Assembly (NCBI GenBank): GCA_038496445.1
Contig: JALMLS010000370.1
Location: 186,001 to 250,000 of the forward strand
Source: Trichosphaerium sp. ATCC 40318
Taxonomy: Eukaryota > Discosea > Flabellinia > Trichosidae
Length of the DNA: 64,000 nt
Direction of reading: 5' to 3'
Part shown: positions 33,701 to 44,778 of the stretch, piece by piece
How the letters are laid out: the number at the start of each line of letters is the position of its first letter
Numbering within the stretch: the first letter of the stretch is position 1
Position numbers and translations under genes: made by a program
The notes under the pieces: generated by a model
The model's input: the letters and a program-made list of their open reading frames with translations, nothing else
Database searches by the model: none
Told to the model about the DNA's origin: nothing

Positions 33701-35741
33701 ACTCAACAACAACTACCCTACTAGGTATGAAACTGAGAAAGAACGTGCACGATTAACATATATTTTTCTAGATCCTTGGAAGGCAACCAGCGCTGCAGCT
33801 GCACAAACTGCAGATTTACTGGCTAGTATTCCTTCAATACAAATAAAGAAGACTATAAATAAGCGTAATAAAATTGCAGGCGCTGTCTTGAATGCCTTGA
33901 AACCAAATGCAAGCGAACATACTACTTCTATACTTACAGCGTATGCGCGCCATGACCCACCTATGATAGAAGAAGCGCTCAAACACATATCCACAATACG
34001 AGGTACAATCAAAACTGTGTGTGACTTATTTGCTAATTCAATTGTTTAGAAAAAGACCAAAAAGGCGCTGACAAGGCTGTAGAATATCTCATATTCTTGG
34101 TCAAAGATGTCAATAAATTATACGATGTTGCCCTTGGCATGTACAACCTGGAGTTCGCTTTGATGGTTGCTCAAAAATCTCAAATGGTAACGTTACCTGT
34201 TATATTTCAGTGTTTTGACTCTTTACTAGGATCCAAAAGAATACTTGCCTTTCCTCTCTGATCTTCATGAATCAGATGATCTCATTAGAAAATACAAGAT
34301 TGATTGTCACCTATCTCGATGGAAGTGTGCTGTTACAAACTTGGCAACTACAGGCCTCAAAGATTTCGAATTAGCTATCACTCTGATTAAAAAACACAAC
34401 CTCTTTGTACATGCATTGCATGTCTACAAAGGCACTGACGCGTATAATCCTTTATTATTGAAATACGGAGAGTTTCTTATCCAAGATTCTCAATACGAAG
34501 CAGCGGCAGCAGGTAACTAACGCATATTTGATATTTCATTCTTTGAAGTTAACATTGTCCAGTACTGGAGACTGGCGGCCACTTGGAAAAGGCAATGGCT
34601 GCCTGGAGGGAAGCTATGAACTTACAACAATGTGTTGCTACAGCACATCGATTGAAGTATACCCCAGATCAGCTAGAGGAACTATACACAGACTTGGCTG
34701 AAGCCTTCTTGAGCACCTACAGGTACGGTTTTTTTTTTGTAGTAAATGGAACTTTATTGGGCGGCTTTGTAAACTTATACGTGGTTTATTTTAGATTGCA
34801 AGAGGCTGCTACCCTTTACGAGCATTATCTAAAAGACATGGAAACTGCTGTTGATACTTACTCCAGGGGTGGGTACTGGGACGATGCATTGCGTCTGGTA
34901 TGTTACAAAACTATGTTTGAGTTTTTTTAAGTATTGCCACTAGTGCCACGTTCATGATCCCTCATGGATAGAAGAGACAGTTGAGCCTGCAGTCTTAGAT
35001 TGGTATTACTATATACTACTTGTTACTTTAATTAATGCGGTCTTAGGTATAATATGACGCTCACAAAACTGCAAGAAAACCACTTGTCTTTGAACAAGAG
35101 TTATACTCGATTGTGTAAAGTGCGTACAGGATGGGTACAGCGTGTTACAATAGGTAAGATTTAAAAAAACGTTAGAAAGTTACTTGTTAACAAGAGGGCA
35201 TAGGTCAAGACTCTGAAACTGCTTCAGTGTATTCGTCAGTCTCTGGTCTTTCATTTGCTAGTGGCAGCACATATTCTTCTTATTCTTCTTATTCTTCTGG
35301 CTCCTCAAAGTCGTCTCGCTCTTCAAGACGTCGTAGAAGGAAGAAAAAACTCTCCGGCCGTGAAGGTACTGCACGTGAAGATGAGTTCATTGTTTTGGCG
35401 ATGAAGGAAATACTCCCTGACGAGAAAAAAAAGGGTGCGAGAAAACAATCTATCATAAATCCTGATTTTTTTCCGTTTTTGTAGACGAAATACGTCGGTT
35501 GTCACGTGTTTTATGTATGCTTGGGCACATGAAAGAAGCTCGTCAGCTTCAAGAGACATTTGCAAAGTACTTAAGCGCTTTTGAACTTGCACTTCCTCTC
35601 TTGAACACGCCGGAGCCTCCACGACCTAATGAAGACGATGAGATGCCGCAACCTATTGATGTGTCAAACTACAAGTTTATAAATCCTGTCACTACAAAGA
35701 TTATGGAGATACCTTCAGTAAAGTGGGAGCTTCCACTTTGA
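30795..35741 (+). CDS. ELP1: Elongator complex subunit Elp1 (IKI3/IKBKAP)
   Basis: ATG at 30795, stop at 35741, more than 20 short introns. The N-terminal half carries the two WD40 propellers of Elp1: VECVGSISDGIVGMEWSPD, DGPHAITWRQDGKYLAAS, FAVWERSGIIHAEMED, VLNIAWSPRADILALQ, VVQLEWDEVKAAQLHV. The C-terminal half is a TPR-like superhelix (34000-34900, YNMTLTKLQ, RLQEAATLYEHYLKDMETAV). Near the end lies the diagnostic Ser-then-basic stretch SSRSSRRRRRKKKLSGREG followed by DEFIVLAMKEI, the Elp1 tRNA-binding segment. Elongator modifies wobble uridines (cm5U) of tRNAs in the cytosol, with Elp3 as catalytic subunit; Elp1 is the scaffold and dimerises through the C-terminus. The family's order and length (about 1300 residues) agree. 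Ser-Tyr repeats TYSSYSSYSSGSSK precede the basic stretch. Confidence 0.9.
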
Positions 35742-36099
35742 AACAAAGTGAAACACCATTAAACACATGCCAGCTTTATGATTTAAAATTTTTAACAAGA
35801 CAGCACCATGGTGAAGAAACCGAAAATAGGTTACATTAATATGTAAATATACACTAGTAACCGAAAAAACCCAATACAGTTGTACGCCAAAAATTAAAGT
35901 ATTTTTGTCTCTTTTTGTTTAAAGCACGTGTAAAAAACGTGCCACACTATTTAATTTTACATCTTGGCTTTTTACAACAAGAGATTTAATGATGATATTA
36001 AAGCTCCCCACGTGAAAAATGGAGACGCTTGTGACAACTTGCAATTTTGAGAACAAAAGTTGTCTTCAATACAATTTTACATGTAACTAGTCAGTTACC
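35742..36099. promoter_or_regulatory. Convergent intergenic with two CACGTG sites
   Basis: Between the Elp1 stop and the stop of the CaaX-protein gene. It holds CACGTG at 35925-35930 and 36009-36014 although no promoter is expected between convergent genes. AT-rich with several AATAAA-like strings. No coding frame was recognised. Confidence 0.4.
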
Positions 36100-36595
36100 T
36101 TAAATTAGACTACAAGAAATACAGGGGCACCCATTGAGACAACGGCCAGTTACAGAAACATCATAGACCACGTGTGCATAAGCAACAAATACAGTTTCGG
36201 CAGTTAGTTTAACTTCATATTGTTCTTCAGTTACAAGTTCTCCATCCATCTCAAAGAAGTATTTCTCATAATGTGTATTTGGTCGATAACTTGAAAACGG
36301 TAAAGCTGTTTGAGCTGGCGTCCTCGTTGTAAAAAAGGTAGACCAAACTTCTACAGCGTTCTTGCATTGACACTGCTCCATTGGCAAGTTCATTTGATAT
36401 TTTTTTACTATCGTCTTTGGCGCGTTCTGACGCACTCTGTGACGCACTCTTCACTTCATCATCAATCCAAGGCCCGTCCTGACATTCGTCCGTAACAATA
36501 TTAATATCCATTGTAAATCGCTCCAAGCACTGTCCCTTACCATTTTCGTTTATTTCATAAACACCAATCTTCTTAACAGGTGCTCCAGGTATCAT
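36100..36595 (-). CDS. Small protein ending in a CaaX-like motif
   Basis: Two exons. ATG at 36595 gives MIPGAPVKKIGVYEINENGK and ERFTMDINIVTDECQDGPW; an intron of 82 nt (GTGAAG to GAGCAG) joins in phase to CQCKNAVEVWSTFFTTRTPA. The last exon ends CLNGCPCISCSLI. C-S-L-I fits the C-a-a-x prenylation box, and the three Cys just before it could be palmitoylated, as in Ras-type membrane anchors. The body (about 135 residues) has strand-like segments (YEVKLTAETVFVAYAHVVYD) and no GTPase motif. I do not recognise a family; membrane attachment is inference from the C-terminus. A further upstream in-frame start (Leu-rich MLVLKL reading from a non-ATG codon) was not used. Confidence 0.55.
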
Positions 36596-36789
36596 CAGTT
36601 TTAAAACCAACAATCACGTGTTTTCGCTTTTAATTCTCGTCTTCTCAGTTGCTACTAAGTTTTAATTAATACTGACGTTGCAATACAGTGAATTACCTTA
36701 AACTGACCGATAACAGGCCTTTTGTGGGTTTTTTTTTGGCGTACACAAAAAAACACGATCAACTCACGTGTGAATTAGTTAAAAGTGAA
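36596..36789. promoter_or_regulatory. Divergent promoter with two CACGTG palindromes
   Basis: 194 bp separate the start codons of the CaaX-protein gene (minus) and the GGCT-like gene (plus). CACGTG lies at 36615-36620, 20 bp from the minus-strand ATG, and again at 36765-36770, 20 bp before the plus-strand ATG. This mirrored position, each about 20 bp upstream of a start codon, suggests an E-box/G-box-type site used at both promoters. Confidence 0.5.
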
Positions 36790-37479
36790 ATGGCAAAGCG
36801 AGGACGCCAAGAGCGCATATGGTACTTTGGTTATGGATCAAACATGAACACATCTCGTATGGAGGATCGTGGGGTAACATACAACAGACGAACGCTTGCA
36901 AAGTACGACTAGCACATAGAACGCATTTTTACAGTTTTCTAGGTTAAACGGATACAAATTAGGTAAAAGCGCCCAAAAAGTACTCTGAGCGTCTCACACA
37001 GCATAGATTTTAATAAATACGCTGGATCTGAGGGTAAAGGCTACGCTAATATTCTAAAAACGAACAAGAGCAGTGATGCCGTTTTTGGTGCCTTGTATGA
37101 CGTTAATCAGGCTGGCTTAACACAATTGGATTACTTTGAAGGACATCCACATCACTACAAGCGGTATTTACAGTTTATCTGAATATTCGTTTTGAAATTT
37201 TAACTTTTTTCGATGCCTTCCGACTCATCTTCATAAAAGGAGAACTGTCACTGTTCAAGTTAATGGTCGTGCATGTCTTGCGATAGCTTATATTGCAACA
37301 GCTAAGATGTGTAGAAAACAAGGGACTTTGAGACCAACAAAGGAGTATTTAAACCATCTCTTGCAAGGAAAAGGTGACTTAACCAAAAAATAGTTTTGCA
37401 AAGTCAACTTACTAGATTTTTAGATATTCTTCCCGAAGCGTACTTTAAAATACTTAAAGCATGGCCTACTTGTGATTAG
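36790..37479 (+). CDS. Gamma-glutamylcyclotransferase-like protein
   Basis: Five exons. The start RIWYFGYGSNMNTSRM is the nearly invariant YFGYGSNM substrate loop of the GGCT/BtrG-like fold. Later exons give DFNKYAGSEGKGYANILKT, VFGALYDVNQAGLTQLDYFE, GHPHHYKR, VTVQVNGRACLAIAYIA and RPTKEYLNHLLQG, all matching the family order (VxGxLYxL, the Glu-containing LDxxEG turn with the presumed catalytic acid, and the final PS/TxxYLxxLLxGA helix). Enzymes of this family release 5-oxoproline from gamma-glutamyl amino acids or amines in the cytosol. Length of about 165 residues is typical. Start chosen at 36790 because ATG lies shortly before the motif. Confidence 0.82.
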
Positions 37480-38447
37480 GCCAACAAGATTTTAAAATAA
37501 AATTATAAATGTTCATTGACATGCGTTCTTACAATATTCTAGTTAACAATGACCTCTTTCAATTTTGGTTACAACTTTTTTTTATGTTTTTTGAAAAGGT
37601 CAACATGCGGTACACTCCAAGTGTTACGCTTGATAAAGAGGTTTGACTCGCATTATTTAACCCTCCCTGGTTTTACTTTGATGGCGCAAGTATCATGCGT
37701 GAGTAGTAGTCCACGTGGCAGAGAACGACTCGTTTGAAAAAATGCGAATTTTCGGCTAGCGCTAGTTAGTATCCAGGTCGTACGAAAACCTTCGGAGAGA
37801 TTGTTGTTATTACGGTGCAGTACATCGTTTTATATCCACGTGTTTTCTTTTACTTTAATCGTTTTCGGCTATAATGTTGGAGCAACATTCACCCGAAAAC
37901 TCTTTTAGTTGCTATGGCTATCACGTTTTTTCGCACGTAAATACGCCAATTCTACCCTACAAAGTGTGGAAGAAAAACCCAGCTAAATTCAGACTTTCCC
38001 GCAATGTTCGGCCATGTTTGTGATTTATCCGAAGAAACGCCAGTTTGCCATTTCCGCCTTTGAAAGCGGGAGCGATTACAACATACGTTGTTAGAACCGC
38101 TATATTTGGTAAAAAAATAAAACTGCGAGGCTACCCACGCATCCCACTACATTGTCTTTACTTCAAACTCAGCGAGAAAATCTCTTTGGACAACACTGCG
38201 GAAGTACTAGCCTTGCACTTTACACACCTGGTGTGTGATATGACGACATTGGTTACCAACAAACGTTAGGTGTACCCTTGTGTTAGTGGCATAGCACTGT
38301 AGAGCTGGAGTCGTTCGTTCACAATCGATCTTTGTAGATACACTGAATACTTGGCCGCAACCTTCGGCCGATAAGCAAGCTTGTGCACTGCTTGCCTTGT
38401 CGCTCAAACCATAACCCACAATCAAACACAAAGAACAACTTCTTAAC
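37480..38447. other. Intergenic, about 970 bp, at most a doubtful micro-ORF
   Basis: The longest gene-free gap seen. It has CACGTG-type sites near 37710 and 37840. A 51-codon frame starting near 37874 (MLEQHSPENSFSCYG...) follows the second site but has no family resemblance. An open minus-strand frame at 38207-38497 overlaps the start of the secreted-peptide gene and is probably chance. No RNA gene signature was recognised. Confidence 0.4.
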
Positions 38448-38774
38448 ATGCAATATTTGACACTCCTCGCACTCGCTCTACTAGCTCTCATTGCCATTAG
38501 CTTGGTACGTTTTTTTATACTTTTTTACTTAATGTGGTTATCACACTCGATATCTGACTTCTTGACGCAGGCACAAGATGATCCTGATCCAACACGTGAT
38601 CCAACTCGCGATCCTATGCCTAGACCATGTGTACGCCGCTGCATCCGCAGAGGTCGTAAGTGTGTCGCAGATGGCGAAGTCGAACCTGAAGTTTGCAGGA
38701 GACGTACTCGCGCATGTATTGAAAGATGTAGAAACGGTCCTACCGATGACCCAACCGATGACCCATCAGTTTAA
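38448..38774 (+). CDS. Tiny secreted Arg/Cys-rich protein with symmetric cysteine pattern
   Basis: Two exons joined over GTACGT (38505) to GCAG (38570). The signal peptide QYLTLLALALLALIAISLA is strongly hydrophobic and likely cleaved before QDDPDP. The mature protein has an acidic Asp-Pro-Thr arm (DDPDPTRDPTRDP), a basic core, and a second acidic arm (PTDDPTDDPSV). The core has six Cys spaced C-x3-C-x6-C-x10-C-x6-C-x3-C, a mirror-symmetric pattern that would let two helices pair by three disulfides, like the CxxxC-CxxxC alpha-hairpinin design with an added pair. It has at least twelve Arg/Lys. Acidic flanks around a cationic core are common in antimicrobial peptide precursors, but no activity is shown. 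I know no named family with this spacing. Confidence 0.7.
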   Translation: MQYLTLLALALLALIAISLVRFFILFYLMWLSHSISDFLTQAQDDPDPTRDPTRDPMPRPCVRRCIRRGRKCVADGEVEPEVCRRRTRACIERCRNGPTDDPTDDPSV

Positions 38775-39406
38775 ACGTCAGTTTAACGCTTTGTTCCAAT
38801 AAACTCACCACTGCTTACGTACTCTATGTGTTAGAATTACGATCTTTTCAAAACACAAAGCAGTGAAGCGCCATTTGTTTTATCTGTTTATGCCTTTTCT
38901 ATTTTTTGATTGTCTTTTCGGATTATCACCACATCCCATTATAACATACACAGCAACAAAACTTGAAATCAAGCGGAGCTAGTCACGTGATGCATGGTTA
39001 CCTCGAAGGGTTATTTGTTTGTTGGCTATAATCGGCGTTGCACTTACAACGTTTCTGAGAATTTGTTTTGTGAGGTGCTACAGCTACTGAAAAACGTTAT
39101 GTTAGCCCAATTTAAAAGTAGCAGAGTTGTGGAGATACACAGGTTTAGGGAACGTCATAGACTTCCTGACAGTGCAGAACTTCTGCCTATTTTTCATAGT
39201 AGAAAATTCAGATAGTAGTCAGCTAGTTTTTGTGAACTGTCTCGCCAACAGCACAGATAGGGCCTACTTTGTTTTGTAACAGCAGTGCATAGTTCACGTG
39301 CTTGTGTTACTAATTAAGAAATAACAGACTTAGCGAAAGTTTGTTGCACTTCAAAGCCGTACTTGTTTTTTGTTTATAATGCGTCACAATAGGTGTCTTT
39401 AAAAAA
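38775..39406. other. Intergenic with a doubtful 73-codon ORF
   Basis: An ATG-started frame at 38994-39215 begins five bases after a CACGTG (38984-38989) and encodes MVTSKGYLFVGYNRR...; it has no recognisable domain and no intron. It may be a small gene or chance. The rest of the gap is AT-rich with a further CACGTG near 39295. Confidence 0.3.
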
Positions 39407-41721
39407 ATGGTTTTCACTCACCGAAATGTCAGTCACGGAAATTCCGTTGTTGCTGAGTTGGCTACATTATGTTGTAATTACGTACCGTGTGATGCCTTTT
39501 TGTCAGGTTTAGATTCATGCACAGTGGGGTTTATGCTACAGCAAGGGTAACGTATGATGTACACCATTTATCGCGTCGAGGCACGGTTTTATCCACTATT
39601 TGAGCAATATAAGTCAGAAATGTGTGTAAATCCGCTAAAACCGTGCAGCACAGTCAAGAATATACGCAGCCGGTAAATTAAAGAAGCCTCATGACGTTAG
39701 AACAGACTACGAAAAATGTCGCGTTAAATTCGATACAGCGGGCAAATCGGTATTCCCTAACTTCCCTTGCATACTCCTTTGACTAGTTACGTAGCTAAAC
39801 ATCGGATCCTTCACAGACTGGTACGACGTCACATGGAAACAAGCAGCTGAGCATGGATTGGCTTCTGTGCTCGAATGGTACGCATATACAATTGATGTCC
39901 TTCTCTTGACAAGGTGCCAAACAGGTTTAATAACTCACTGAGCCTTGCACTCTCTTGTACATACCCAGAGTTCACTTGGAGAGGTGATAAGTTTAGGTAA
40001 GGGCTTTGACACGTGACACATTGTTTTTGTTTGTTAACTTTCAATTAAAATGATAGAATGTCACCTATCGGTTATTGGCTTGATGTAAGTAAGCAACGTG
40101 TAAAAATGGATGAGATAGCTCAACAAATATCTATAAAGACTTATGGGGATTGGTATAGTGCCAGGTGGCAATCATTGGTTGATAACGGCGGTGGTACTAT
40201 TTTGAGCATGTACGATTTTGCAGTTTTAAGGCTTTTTGTTGATAAGCTCCTTTAAAGTCACCACTGGCTGCTATACTACGCTCTTGATACAATCTAAAAT
40301 ATTTTAATAGGCACAACGATTCTATACCTATATTACTGAGCTCTGTATACCCAGAATACAACTGGCTAGCTTGGAAATTTGGGTAATTTTAATTGCAACT
40401 GATTGTTTTTAAACCACTTGATACTTATACTTTTTAGTCGTGCACCTAAAAAATACTGGGCCTCTTTAGAAAATAGACGTGCATGCTTTGAAGATATGGC
40501 TTTTAATTTGAATATAAAGACAACTTGCGATTGGCATAAATTTTCATGGAAGGAGCTTTGTGACAGGTATCCTCTTGGCACTCTTACACTAAGGTAAAAT
40601 AACTTGCTAATTAAAAAAATAACTATGCCACTAATTATGTGTGTCATTTGACTTGTTGTTATAGCTATACGAATATTTATTATGCATTGAAGGCTGTATA
40701 CCCAGAAAGGGAATGGGATATGATGATGTTTAGGTAATGTTTCTTGGATTCTTTTGTTTGACCTTTTGAAAACTAGGCGTGATTTTAATGTTTATAAGCT
40801 TGCCAAAAGCTTGCATACACACAGAAGTAGACAAATGAGACTTTTTAATAAACCTACATTGTACGCAACCATGATAATGATCTGGCCTTGTGCTAACTCT
40901 AATCTGTTTATTAGAAAGAAGAAAAGAGCACATACTCTTAAACAGAACTTAACAGAAACTGTTATTAAAAACCAACGTCTTGTTTTTAACGATGTTGCAG
41001 CAAATCTATCAATCAAAACAATGGATTTATGGCCATCTGTAACTAAACTAGATTTACATGGAGCGCTGTATGTTGTCAACGAGTACGTTAAAAAAAAATT
41101 AGCTTAAAAATAGTTAAAAAGCTTTGCAACATAATACCTGGCCATCACCAACTGATATTCTCTTTTTTAGATTTTATGCTGGTTCTACTTTCACTGCTCT
41201 ATCTAATATATATCCTAATTATCGATGGGACCCAGATTTATTTCCGTACGGCGGTTTTTTTGAAAACAAGAAAATTACGAGATTTTTTTTTTGTATTCTG
41301 ATTTGTTTTGGTTCTTCAGGAGTGATTCAAAGAATCCAATCGGTTATTGGCAACAAGAAAGTACTGTTCAACAATTTTTAAAAAGTGTAGCTACAGTACT
41401 TGATATTACACAGCCTCATATGTGGTAAGTGTTTTCTACAGTTTCTATGATTTTGACAGTCGGCAATTAGGACCAGAGTGTCTACAACAGAATTGTCCAA
41501 CCTTGGCGGATCAGGCCTTGTAAGATACTGGCCTACACTTTTACGTGATCTAGTACCACGTAACTACATAATGAATACAAAATCGTCGCATATACGAGCG
41601 AAACAAAGGTGCTGTGGTGATTTTTACTGAAATGAAAGAAAAAAAAATCTTATTTTTTTGTAGGGTACTAGTACGTTGTGCAAAGGATATGTTTCCCAAG
41701 GCGAATTTTTTGAGTTGTTAG
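39407..41721 (+). CDS. DWY-module protein lacking the nuclease domain (paralogue C)
   Basis: Third member of the family at 8811-12475, on the opposite strand and 27 kb away. Five modules can be read: FTDWYDVTWKQAAEHG with LSLALSCTYPEFTW; YGDWYSARWQSLVDNGGG with VYPEYNWLAWKFG; TCDWHKFSWKELCDRY with LKAVYPEREWD; MDLWPSVTKLDLHGAL with LSNIYPNYRWDPDLF; and QPHMWTRVSTTELSNLGGSG. A 46-nt intron (41425-41470) again splits the last module's Trp codon. After HIRAKQRVLVRCAKDMFPKA the frame ends at 41721, just where paralogues A and B enter the nuclease-like domain. No nuclease motif was found in other frames before the next gene. An unusual basic insert (LAKSLHTHRSRQMRLFNK) lies around 40800-40950. The 5' end (MVFTHRNVSHG...) is a tentative choice. 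Confidence 0.68.
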
Positions 41722-41829
41722 AGTAAAACAACATGTAAAATAAAAAATAAACATTACTAGAAACACGTGATTTAGAACTTTGTCATTGTATTAATGGTTA
41801 TAAGTTTACATTTGTGGTGCATCTGGTAC
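41722..41829. terminator. Convergent 3' ends
   Basis: 108 bp between two convergent stops. AATAAA strings occur just after the plus-strand stop, and a CACGTG is found at 41764-41769, between two 3' ends. Confidence 0.35.
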
Positions 41830-44684
41830 TTAATGCCAAATATTTCTTCCCGCCGTATCCCCCTCGCTTGACAACTCATCATCACTTGATAATTCAGTAT
41901 CATTACCTTCTGTAGTGCTTGAGGTATTAGTACGAGGTAACGAAGAGTCTCTCTCCGAAGCTGCTTTAGCGAGTGTTTCAGTCTGTTGGTTTTTCCGGGT
42001 TTTACTTGGCGTTTTCCGTGGAGCCTTTGGAGTGGTCGTAGTCTCGTTTTTGCGAGTTTTACTTGGGGTTTTTCGTGGAGCCTGTGCAGACATTGGTTTC
42101 TTTTTGAGATAGAGTACATAACGAGGAAGTACTTGAGAATCTAAAAAAAATCATCAAAAGTTTGCTCATAGTATTGCAACAACAAATACCTTGAGCTACT
42201 ACAATCTCATCAACAACAGGCTTCGAAGGGTCATAATTTCTAAGAGGCAATCCTTTGTGGTTAACTAGGTATAACAAGAGTTAAGATCGAACATTCTCGA
42301 TTTATTCTTAGTTTTTCGTACCTAAGACATAGTTTGATTGATAACCTGCCTTTATTGGTTGACCGTGAAGTGAAGGGAGGTTAGATTGGTTGCCCGAAGT
42401 CTTGCTACTTCGCCTAGCGGGTAATTCTTCTTTGAGTTTTTTAACACTCTGTTCAATGTTGTCAATATGCTCCTTTGCAGATTCTGTAAGTCTCTTCTCA
42501 CGAAGGTCCTCAGTGCATTTCTGTATCTTATCAAGAGGCCCTTCTCGTGCACCGAAAGGATTTTCAATAACTGGGTATACATTACCAAGAGCGACGTAGC
42601 ATAGCAACACTATTTTAGGGTCTTCTTTGGAATACATAGCGGAGTACTGAACATTCGAAGTAAAACTAGGACACAAACATTAACAAATTATTTTGCTAAA
42701 TAATATCACGCACTATATGCCATGCCCATACCAACCAGCATCTACATGTTATGAGTACGTTAACCCTTTTGATCATTAGGTCGTACCTCTGTTCACAACT
42801 GTTCCAAAGCCTCCAGAGCATATGGGAGCTATTCCTGCTTCACATGTTCCATGTAATGCTGGGACAACCCAAACAGGGGAATCGTAAAAAGGCTGTCTAG
42901 CACTGAAGGTATCCACATATTTGTTCATACAATCATAAACAACACTGCGCTCTTTTGATGCCATTGATTCCCTCCAATCTGTCTTTTTAAAGAATTGAGG
43001 CGCTGACCTTTAAAAACAAACACGTGAGCTTAACTTGGAATCTGTGGCTTCCACTAAAGCGCTACTAGTGAGTTGTTTTAACGTACTCATGACGGCCTTC
43101 AAGTGTCTTTATATAGTTTGTAAAATTAGCAGCCAATACTGGATTATCAATAACAGATATTTTCTCAATGCTGTACTTTTCATTTGCTCCAAACTTGTAA
43201 AAAAGTCGGTTCACTCTAAAAGAAGTATTTCAACTGACGCCTTGTGTATTAATGTAAACAAACCTAGTAACCTCCATAGCACTTATTGGTGTATCTCTAA
43301 TTATAAAGTTAACAAGCTGAATACTATAAAACTCAGCTCCTCTACCTGTTGTGATAGCTCCATGTAATACTTCGCAGTCTATAATCTGTTGACCTTGGTA
43401 AAATACCAGAGTAAAATCGTTCCCTTTTTGGATGACGTCAGCTATGTAAATAGAAAGAATTACTCCTCTAAACTTACCAGCCTGCTTGATACATGAGTGT
43501 TTCGTCCATTGCCCAGAACTCGTTGCGTATGGCTACAATCAAGGCTCAGAAGTTGCCGACCAAATTCAGTAAAAAGAATCAAACCTGGCTCTTGTTCTAT
43601 ACGAGCTGCAAGCTTCTCATTTAGTTTCCATCTCTCTTGTGCCCATTTAGTTTGTAGAAGCCATTTGAATACATGCATGTGACCCTTATATAAAAGCTTA
43701 GTGAAAAAATGATAATAAGACTTTCACGTTAATTCTCCATTTCATAATTCAGTTTGGGTATGTCGAACTTTCGACTTTGTGTACTTTCCTCAGTACAAAA
43801 TGAAAACTTTAACGTACTTGATCTAGAGCTAGTAACAGAGTCGATGAATAAGCAGGTGCATTAGCACGTTGTAATTCTTTTATGATACTAAGGTGACCTC
43901 AAAAATAAAATTAGCTAATGTCTAAATTTAGCTGTCTATTATTATTAAGTACCATGCTTCACAGCAATCTTTAAAGGATACATCTGCTGTTTATTTTCTA
44001 CCCTCAAACTTGCCCTGGTGCGTACCAAAATTTGTACTGAATCAAGCATTCCCAACCGACAAGCAATTCCAATAATGGTGTCTCCTAAAAACAGATTTTA
44101 ACCAATCTGTTCACACTATTATTTACTTCGCTAGCATACCTGTTTTCTTGGTTTGGATATTCAAATCTATTGATGGTATCTCAACAAACATGCACAGAAT
44201 ACGAGGCATTAACAGATAACGCATAAGGTCTTTTGTGCACAAAAAGTCCAGAAAGTCGCTTCTAAAATACAAGCCAAGTCACTCTCACGATCATTACGGT
44301 AATGGACGTACGACCAGTATATCTTGAATAACATCTACAATCAATTTCCCCAGCGTACGATCCTTAACTGTGATGGGTGTCTTAGTTCCTAAATTTAAAC
44401 CGAATATTAACTGCTTCAGAAGCTCTGTGTCTTGTCGGTTTATACATTTAAGTACGAGCTCATCCTAAACAGAGTAGGTTAAGAAGAAAGCGTAATTAGG
44501 CGTGTTGGTAACGACTTTACCCAATTCGCTATAATCTTTACTCGCTCTCCACTTGACACCCACTCCGCCACTATTTGTCGCACTAGCGGCATGTTACTGT
44601 TAGGAAGGCCCACTTTATAGCTATCACGTTTCTAGATGAATTAATAGGTTACCACAGCAATAAAAACGCAACTGATCGCCTCAT
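41830..44684 (-). CDS. Ankyrin-repeat PARP (ADP-ribosyltransferase) with Lys-rich tail
   Basis: Proposed start ATG 44684 (MRRS, then a 41-nt intron to KRDSYKVGLPNSN). Ankyrin-type repeats follow (43500-44640: GDTIIGIACRLGMLDSVQIL, YPLKIAVKHG, SSTLLLALDQGHMHVFKWLL). The catalytic domain (42200-43400) shows YSIEKISVIDNPVLAANFTN, ALHGTCEAGIAPICSGGFG, an apparent DAGWYG...SNVQYSAMYSKED, ENPFGAREGPLDKIQK and NHKGLPLRNYD, with DEIVVAQDSQVLPRYVLYL at the end. This is the PARP order: H of the HGT motif binds NAD, Tyr in the second block, and a Glu at the EIVVAQ position (the third H-Y-E residue), so poly- or mono-ADP-ribosylation is predicted. A Lys/Pro/Thr tail with two copies of APRKTPSKTRKN and an acidic Ser-Asp end could bind chromatin. 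The gene lies 7 kb from a PARG-like gene. Confidence 0.78.
41989..42081 (-). repeat. Two copies of a 36-bp Lys-rich coding repeat
   Basis: The 12-residue unit APRKTPSKTRKN is encoded twice (41989-42024 and 42046-42081) in the tail of the PARP gene, separated by NETTTTPK. Codon differences between the copies show the protein repeat is kept rather than a very fresh DNA duplication. Confidence 0.75.
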
Positions 44685-44778
44685 TGATAATAGATGCAAC
44701 GTTTGGTACACGTGACAAAATTTAAGTACATACTACTTAAATACTTTTATTTACTTATCAAGTTGTTTACAAATTACC
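44685..44778 (-). promoter_or_regulatory. Short intergenic with poly(A) signal and CACGTG
   Basis: On the minus strand the pseudokinase stop is followed by an AATAAA (within AAGTAAATAAAAG) and then CACGTG at 44709-44714, about 25 bp before the ATG of the PARP gene. This layout argues for two genes rather than one kinase-ankyrin-PARP fusion. Confidence 0.5.

Noticed and set aside
38207-38497. Minus-strand frame of 96 codons with several Cys
   Set aside because: Overlaps the signal peptide exon of the secreted peptide gene and has no signal or domain.
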